Shown here one piece after another: positions 7,025 to 9,866 of a stretch of 9,866 nt of DNA (positions are counted from its first letter, which is position 1; each line of letters opens with the position of its first letter). Both the position numbers and the translations under genes were made by a program. This DNA is from Hyphomicrobiaceae bacterium UBA2767 (GTDB lineage: Bacteria; Pseudomonadota; Alphaproteobacteria; Rhizobiales; Methyloligellaceae). The notes beneath the pieces are model-generated. The model searched no databases and was not told the origin of the DNA. It worked only from the letters and a program-made list of their open reading frames with translations. The stretch spans positions 49,369 to 59,234 of the forward strand of contig DEIT01000087.1 of NCBI GenBank assembly GCA_002352635.1, read 5' to 3'.

Positions 7025-7250
7025 CACTCCTCCAAAATGCTTGTTCTGAAGGGCGGCCACTTGCCCCTGATGGTGCGATAAGAGCCGATTCGCCCAACGA
7101 ACGGGCCTCAATGACGACTTAGGGCAGCGAAGCGGACTGGCTTGGCTAGCGGGTATTGCGGCAGCTCATGACCCCTCGCAACCAATAGACCATAAGACCG
7201 TTTCTCTTGGAGGCGGTTTTGTTTTTCTGCCGTTTGAATGTAGGGCTGTC

Positions 7251-7829
7251 CTAACCGGGAAGATCGTGCTCTGACGCGCCATGCGCAAGCATGTCGGCGA
7301 CAACACCATCCTCCATACCAATCTGCAGCGCGTCGTTGAACCGGTTGAAAAATCCGCAGAGTGCGGTTCGCAGGGTCAGCTCGACGATCTGCTCTTCAGT
7401 AAAATGCTGCTTGAGACGATCGAACATGCCGTCGCGGATATATTGGAAATTGTTGGTCACCTCGACCGCATAATCGCGCACCAGCATGTCGGTTTCGTCG
7501 AATCCCGGCACCTCAGGTTCGAGAATTGCCGCGACGGCTTCAGGCGTCAGGCCCTGCTCAATCAGGCGCGGCGTGTGATGGGCGACGCAATAACGGCACT
7601 CATTCAATTTGGAGACGACCACCAGGGCAATTTCAAGATAGCGTTTCGGCAGAACCTGTTCGTCCGACATAGCGAGAAGCAAACCCATAATGTGCTTGAG
7701 GGCCGGTGGACGATGGGCGAAGACTTTTACCTGGTTGAGGAAAGGCCCGTATTCGCCGGCGAAGCGCTCATAGATGGGCTGCACATCCTCCGGCACCTCG
7801 CCGATCTCAATATCTCGCACTCTCGCCAT
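7251..7829 (-). CDS. Carboxymuconolactone decarboxylase / AhpD-like family protein
   Basis: The preferred ATG at 7829 gives 192 residues. It has AGAGGAG 8 nt upstream (7838-7844), whereas the frame's earlier start at 7877 adds 16 residues with no family character. The diagnostic motif is NECRYCVAHH, giving the redox or catalytic set Cys78-x2-Cys81-x3-His85 that typifies AhpD and peroxidase-like members. EIALVVVSKLNECRYCVAHHT is the classic core helix pair. A C-terminal half (about 110-192) with LTLRTALCGFFNRFNDAL matches the longer CMD proteins. Members act as alkylhydroperoxidase-like disulfide reductants or as decarboxylases. The CxxC favours the former, so a role in peroxide or electrophile detoxification is plausible, but no partner gene is adjacent. 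It is monocistronic here, with a 5' leader reaching toward the FNR-type box at 7986. Confidence 0.85.
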   Translation of the reverse strand: MARVRDIEIGEVPEDVQPIYERFAGEYGPFLNQVKVFAHRPPALKHIMGLLLAMSDEQVLPKRYLEIALVVVSKLNECRYCVAHHTPRLIEQGLTPEAVAAILEPEVPGFDETDMLVRDYAVEVTNNFQYIRDGMFDRLKQHFTEEQIVELTLRTALCGFFNRFNDALQIGMEDGVVADMLAHGASEHDLPG

Positions 7830-7837
7830 CGGGTTGT

Positions 7838-7844
7838 CTCCTCT
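7838..7844 (-). promoter_or_regulatory. Ribosome binding site deciding the start of the CMD-family gene
   Basis: Reading on the minus strand, AGAGGAG stands 8 nt before the ATG at 7829. It supports the 192-residue product over the longer frame. Confidence 0.75.
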
Positions 7845-7985
7845 GCCCAGCTTGCCTGCTTCTACAATAGCCTCCAAACGTGCCGGCTTGAAGTCGCACG
7901 GTCATGATCGTGCCTTGTCCGGCGCGCGCGACGTGTAACTGTCTGCCCAAGGCCCACGCCCGTGCTTTTGTGATGTTGTCCAACT

Positions 7986-7999
7986 TTGACCTAGGTCAA
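7986..7999. promoter_or_regulatory. FNR/Crp-type operator TTGACCTAGGTCAA
   Basis: A perfect 14-bp palindrome with the TTGA(C/T)-N4-(G/A)TCAA form recognised by FNR, ANR, DNR and FnrL-type regulators. Its centre lies about 65 bp before the ATG of the truncated plus-strand ORF at 8058, a spacing suitable for a class II activator site, with possible -10 bases GACTAT at 8025-8030. It is also about 160 bp upstream of the minus-strand CMD-family gene, for which no clear -10 is seen. The regulator at 9412-9866 belongs to the same superfamily, but nothing shows that it binds here. Confidence 0.7.
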
Positions 8000-8057
8000 G
8001 AAATTTCATGAGAGGAATCGCTAAGACTATCAATTATGTTGAGGACAGATTGAAGAC

Positions 8058-8186
8058 ATGTCTTTGCCATCTGACAAATCGCAAAAAGAACCGTTTTGCG
8101 TTGTGGCCCTTATCAACCATTTGAGCGAGGCGGCAGGCGCTTTTGAGGCGGGCAAGGCACTGGGGTTAGCGGGATGGCATCTGTAA
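8058..8186 (+). pseudogene. N-terminal fragment of an unidentified gene, truncated
   Basis: A 42-codon frame from ATG 8058 to TAA 8184-8186. It begins MSLPSDKSQKEPFCVVALIN and continues HLSEAAGAFEAGKALG, which has the composition of a genuine protein start. A GAGGA lies 12 nt upstream and an FNR-type box lies upstream of that. From about 8164 the same DNA is the N-terminal coding sequence of a minus-strand dctM relic, so the last seven or so codons are antisense read-through, not native sequence. I do not recognise the family. It could instead be a real 42-residue peptide gene, but the overlap with dctM-like sequence makes truncation likelier. Confidence 0.45.
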
Positions 8187-8286
8187 ATGCTATGTAGATC
8201 GCTGGCAGGATCGCCATGGCAAAGCCGATCGGCGTCCCGAGCAGAATGAGTATTATCAGCAGGATCAGAAACAGGAATGTGATCAT
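8113..8286 (-). pseudogene. dctM: TRAP transporter large permease (DctM) N-terminal fragment
   Basis: From ATG 8286 the minus strand encodes MITFLFLILLIILILLGTPI followed by GFAMAILPAIYIAFTDAIPLT. This is the first transmembrane hairpin of a TRAP large permease, with the conserved G-(T/V)-P-I-(G/A)-F-A pattern. After residue 41 (base 8164) the similarity stops abruptly, and the frame continues in proline- and arginine-rich sequence to a stop at 8113. Intact DctM is about 425 residues with 12 or more membrane segments, so over 90 percent is missing. The small permease (dctQ) and binding protein (dctP) genes that normally precede it are absent. It is a relic of a lost carboxylate-type TRAP importer. 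Confidence 0.75.
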
Positions 8287-8353
8287 CCCGGCTAACCGTC
8301 CCGCCGACCACATGGCCCCTCGAGCCGGCGCAATGTCCTGAATCCAGGCAACA

Positions 8354-8446
8354 TCACACCAGCCTCGCGAGAAGCATCGGATTTGCAACTCCGTCTAACC
8401 GTATCGACGTTCCGCTTTCGTCAACAGGAGCGGCTTGCTTGGTCAT
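8354..8446 (-). pseudogene. 30-codon ORF translationally coupled to the HAD gene, probable gene remnant
   Basis: On the minus strand the ATG overlaps the HAD gene's stop in the classic ATGA arrangement. It encodes MTKQAAPVDESGTSIRLDG then VANPMLLARLV and stops. The ATGA overlap is a strong sign of a former second gene in the operon. The length and the adjoining dctM relic suggest that only its N-terminus survives. I do not recognise the family. A genuine tiny protein cannot be excluded. Confidence 0.45.
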
Positions 8447-9141
8447 TCAGCCGCCTGGGCATGGGCTCCTGAAAGTCTATCGGCAAGTTCCTGCAGGTTC
8501 TTGGTCGTATATGTGAAGTCAATTCCAATCGGAAGTCGTGGCTCACGTGCGCGGTTTGTCCATGCCACATCGAGCCCCTGGCGCACGGCGCCGAAAGCTT
8601 CCCATTGGTGGCCGGTAACCCACAGGATATCCTCCTTGGCACACCCTGCGCGCTCGATTCCGAGCTCATAAACCTTGGGAGAAGGTTTGAACGCCTGCGC
8701 TTCTTCTCCGGAACTGATGATCTCATCAATATATTCGAACGTCCCGGCGAATTTGCTGTGATCCTCGATCATTTTTTTGGTGGGATTGGCGACGATCTTG
8801 ATCGTCAGCCCCATAGCTTTAAAGGCCTTGAGGGCACCGATTACATCGGGATAGGCGCGAAGCTTGTGATACTGGCTATTGATTTCCTTTATCTCTTCGT
8901 CCGCGAGCTTGACGTTGTTGTGATCCAGCGCCCAGCGCAGACAAGCCTCGTTAAGGCCGGGATGAGGCACGAAATTGTCGCTCAGTGTGAGATGAAACAT
9001 TGCCCATTTGTGCTGGAACCGCCAATCCTGGGCGACATTCTGGGCGGTGTGCGATTCAAACACATATTGCTCGATCACATCGGCAATCGAGTAGTTGTCC
9101 ACCAACGTGCCCCACGTATCGAATAACAGGACCTTAGGCAT
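8443..9141 (-). CDS. HAD-superfamily hydrolase, type II haloacid dehalogenase-like
   Basis: A 232-residue protein. Of two adjacent ATGs the second (9141) is preferred because AAAGGAG lies 6 nt before it. Motif I is LLFDTWGTL, with nucleophile Asp8 and no second Asp, as in L-2-haloacid dehalogenases rather than phosphatases. Arg41 in DWRFQHKW matches the halide/carboxylate Arg of L-DEX, and Lys152 in FKPSPKVYEL with Tyr158 is conserved. Departures from L-DEX are Ala118 for Ser118 (VANPT for the usual LSNG), and TGHQWE (176-181) for SSNAWD, so Asn177 becomes His178 and Asp180 becomes Glu181. The protein would hydrolyse a small 2-substituted acid, but the altered pocket makes true dehalogenase activity uncertain. 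It was formerly the first gene of an operon, coupled to the remnant at 8354-8446. A dyad upstream may regulate it. Confidence 0.85.
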   Translation of the reverse strand: MPKVLLFDTWGTLVDNYSIADVIEQYVFESHTAQNVAQDWRFQHKWAMFHLTLSDNFVPHPGLNEACLRWALDHNNVKLADEEIKEINSQYHKLRAYPDVIGALKAFKAMGLTIKIVANPTKKMIEDHSKFAGTFEYIDEIISSGEEAQAFKPSPKVYELGIERAGCAKEDILWVTGHQWEAFGAVRQGLDVAWTNRAREPRLPIGIDFTYTTKNLQELADRLSGAHAQAAE

Positions 9142-9147
9142 CATCCT

Positions 9148-9154
9148 CTCCTTT
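9148..9154 (-). promoter_or_regulatory. Ribosome binding site deciding the start of the HAD gene
   Basis: Read on the minus strand, AAAGGAG is 3 nt from the first ATG (9144) and 6 nt from the second (9141). The better spacing favours the second, giving a product that begins MPKVLLFD. Confidence 0.65.
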
Positions 9155-9288
9155 CAACTTCATCTGTTGATCCAGTGAACAGCATAACCCTCAACTGTGC
9201 ACGGTGCGCTCAAAACAATAACGAACATCAAGCCGCATTAAGGTGCTGACGCTCCAGCATCAATTCTCGCTTGAAACAGTGTTGTGCG

Positions 9289-9306
9289 CTGTCACCCAGT
9301 TGACAG
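9289..9306. promoter_or_regulatory. CRP-spaced dyad CTGTCA-N6-TGACAG
   Basis: Perfect 6-bp arms around 6 nt give the TGTCA-N6-TGACA geometry of Crp-class sites, with one base per half-site different from the E. coli TGTGA-N6-TCACA. It lies about 150 bp upstream of the HAD start and just downstream of the Crp/Fnr-type regulator gene. The rest of the 270-bp interval (9142-9411) shows no gene and no T-tailed terminator. Its binding partner is not established. Confidence 0.4.
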
Positions 9307-9411
9307 GGAATGGGTTCATAGGAGTTTGAACGTTTCGTCCGGGCGAGTTGGTAGCTCAAGCACCTCTGTTGGGTTTGGCGCAATTTCGGTGACCAGACAT
9401 CACCGCCCTGA

Positions 9412-9866
9412 TCACTTTTTACCGATCATTTCTTTTAGACCATCCAGGTCCTGAATTACGAACCGGCGGTCTCGTATCGCGACAAACCCGATTTTTCTGA
9501 GATGGGTAAGTGTTCGGTTCGTCCACTGCCGGGAAACGCCCAGAAGAGTTGCAAGGTCCCGTTGGCTGATCCTTGGCTCAATCACAATGCCATCAGGCCC
9601 CGGCTTACCGAAAAACTCACCAAGCATGATCAACAGCTTGATCAATCTCTGTTGGGCGTTCTCGGTTCCATGAATCTGGAATAGGATCGAAAGCCAATGC
9701 AGTTTGAAGCTGAGCACATCAACGATCCATGGATAAACATGAGCGTGCAGTGTAGCGAAATCCTGCAGCTCCGATCCCGTGATCGCCAGCACCTCGGAGT
9801 GCTTTGTCGCATTTGCTGACCATACATGATGACCGCCGCCAAACACGGAAGGGCCGCCAATGAAAT
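9412..9866 (-). CDS. Crp/Fnr-family transcriptional regulator (5' end outside window)
   Basis: The frame is open to the right edge, giving about 150 C-terminal residues of a protein usually 220-250 long. The visible part starts in the cyclic-nucleotide-binding-like barrel (GGPSVFGGGHHVW, then HSEVLAITGSELQDF), continues with the long dimer helix, and ends with a Crp-type winged helix-turn-helix: ISQRDLATLLGVSRQWTNRT, LTHLRKIGFV, then RDRRFVIQDLDGL. The phosphate-binding cassette lacks the Gly-Glu and Arg-Ser residues that bind cAMP in CRP, so a cAMP ligand is unlikely. No FNR iron-sulfur cysteines are visible, but the N-terminus that would hold most of them is missing. In the recognition helix, SRQWTNR keeps both CRP arginines but has Gln where CRP and FNR have Glu, hinting at altered DNA preference. 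It is on the same strand as the HAD gene and upstream of it by 270 bp. Confidence 0.88.
   Translation of the reverse strand, partial: FIGGPSVFGGGHHVWSANATKHSEVLAITGSELQDFATLHAHVYPWIVDVLSFKLHWLSILFQIHGTENAQQRLIKLLIMLGEFFGKPGPDGIVIEPRISQRDLATLLGVSRQWTNRTLTHLRKIGFVAIRDRRFVIQDLDGLKEMIGKK

Noticed and set aside
7197..7226. Weak hairpin ACCG/CGGT followed by a T-rich run, as terminator between the PAN and CMD genes
   Set aside because: The T-rich run is suggestive but the stem is only 4 bp with a 13-nt loop, too weak to call.
7281..7907. Plus-strand open frame of 208 codons opposite the CMD-family gene
   Set aside because: The minus strand carries the conserved CxxCxxxH motif and a good ribosome site; the plus frame has neither.
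8605..9126. Plus-strand open frame of 173 codons opposite the HAD gene
   Set aside because: Antisense to a recognisable HAD protein with conserved motifs; no ribosome site or family match.

Overview
The window looks like chromosomal DNA from a moderately GC-rich alphaproteobacterium. This is inferred from gene content and codon use: a heterotetrameric-type sarcosine oxidase, a DmdA-like demethylase, a BCCT carrier, a TRAP-transporter relic and a Crp/Fnr regulator are a familiar mix in marine and rhizosphere members of that class. No rRNA, tRNA, CRISPR array, phage or intact insertion sequence is visible.

Positions 1-6135 hold most of the metabolic logic. The left edge cuts into soxA (sarcosine oxidase alpha, C-terminal folate domain), which overlaps soxG (gamma) by 8 bases. 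Convergent to them is a GcvT/DmdA-family folate-dependent demethylase (1762-3048, minus). It is divergently arranged with a 2-oxoglutarate/Fe(II) oxygenase of the phytanoyl-CoA dioxygenase type (3284-4144, plus), followed by a BCCT-family betaine/choline/DMSP-type carrier (4531-6075, plus) and a strong intrinsic terminator. Together they suggest uptake of a methylated osmolyte (glycine betaine, dimethylglycine, DMSP or similar) and removal of its methyl groups onto tetrahydrofolate. The step done by the oxygenase is unknown.

Positions 6136-7250 look more accessory. A gene-free stretch holds nested inverted repeats. It is followed by a small exported PAN/apple-domain protein with eight cysteines after the signal region and apparently lower GC than its neighbours. 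Convergent to it is a carboxymuconolactone-decarboxylase/AhpD-like protein (7251-7829, minus).

Positions 7830-8446 form a gene graveyard. A perfect 14-bp FNR-type palindrome stands upstream of a plus-strand 42-codon ORF. That ORF runs into the N-terminal fragment of a minus-strand TRAP large permease (dctM), and a 30-codon minus-strand ORF starts on the stop codon of the next gene. The simplest reading is one or more deletions that removed the 3' parts of these genes.

Positions 8443-9866 carry a type II haloacid-dehalogenase-like HAD protein with several altered active-site positions. Upstream of it is the C-terminal two-thirds of a Crp/Fnr-family regulator, cut by the right edge. A CRP-spaced dyad lies between them.

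Most genes are recognisable at family level. I see no clear defence or other wholly new system. The best leads are the catabolic cluster with its unassigned oxygenase, the truncated-gene junction with its orphaned FNR-type box, and the divergent HAD active site.
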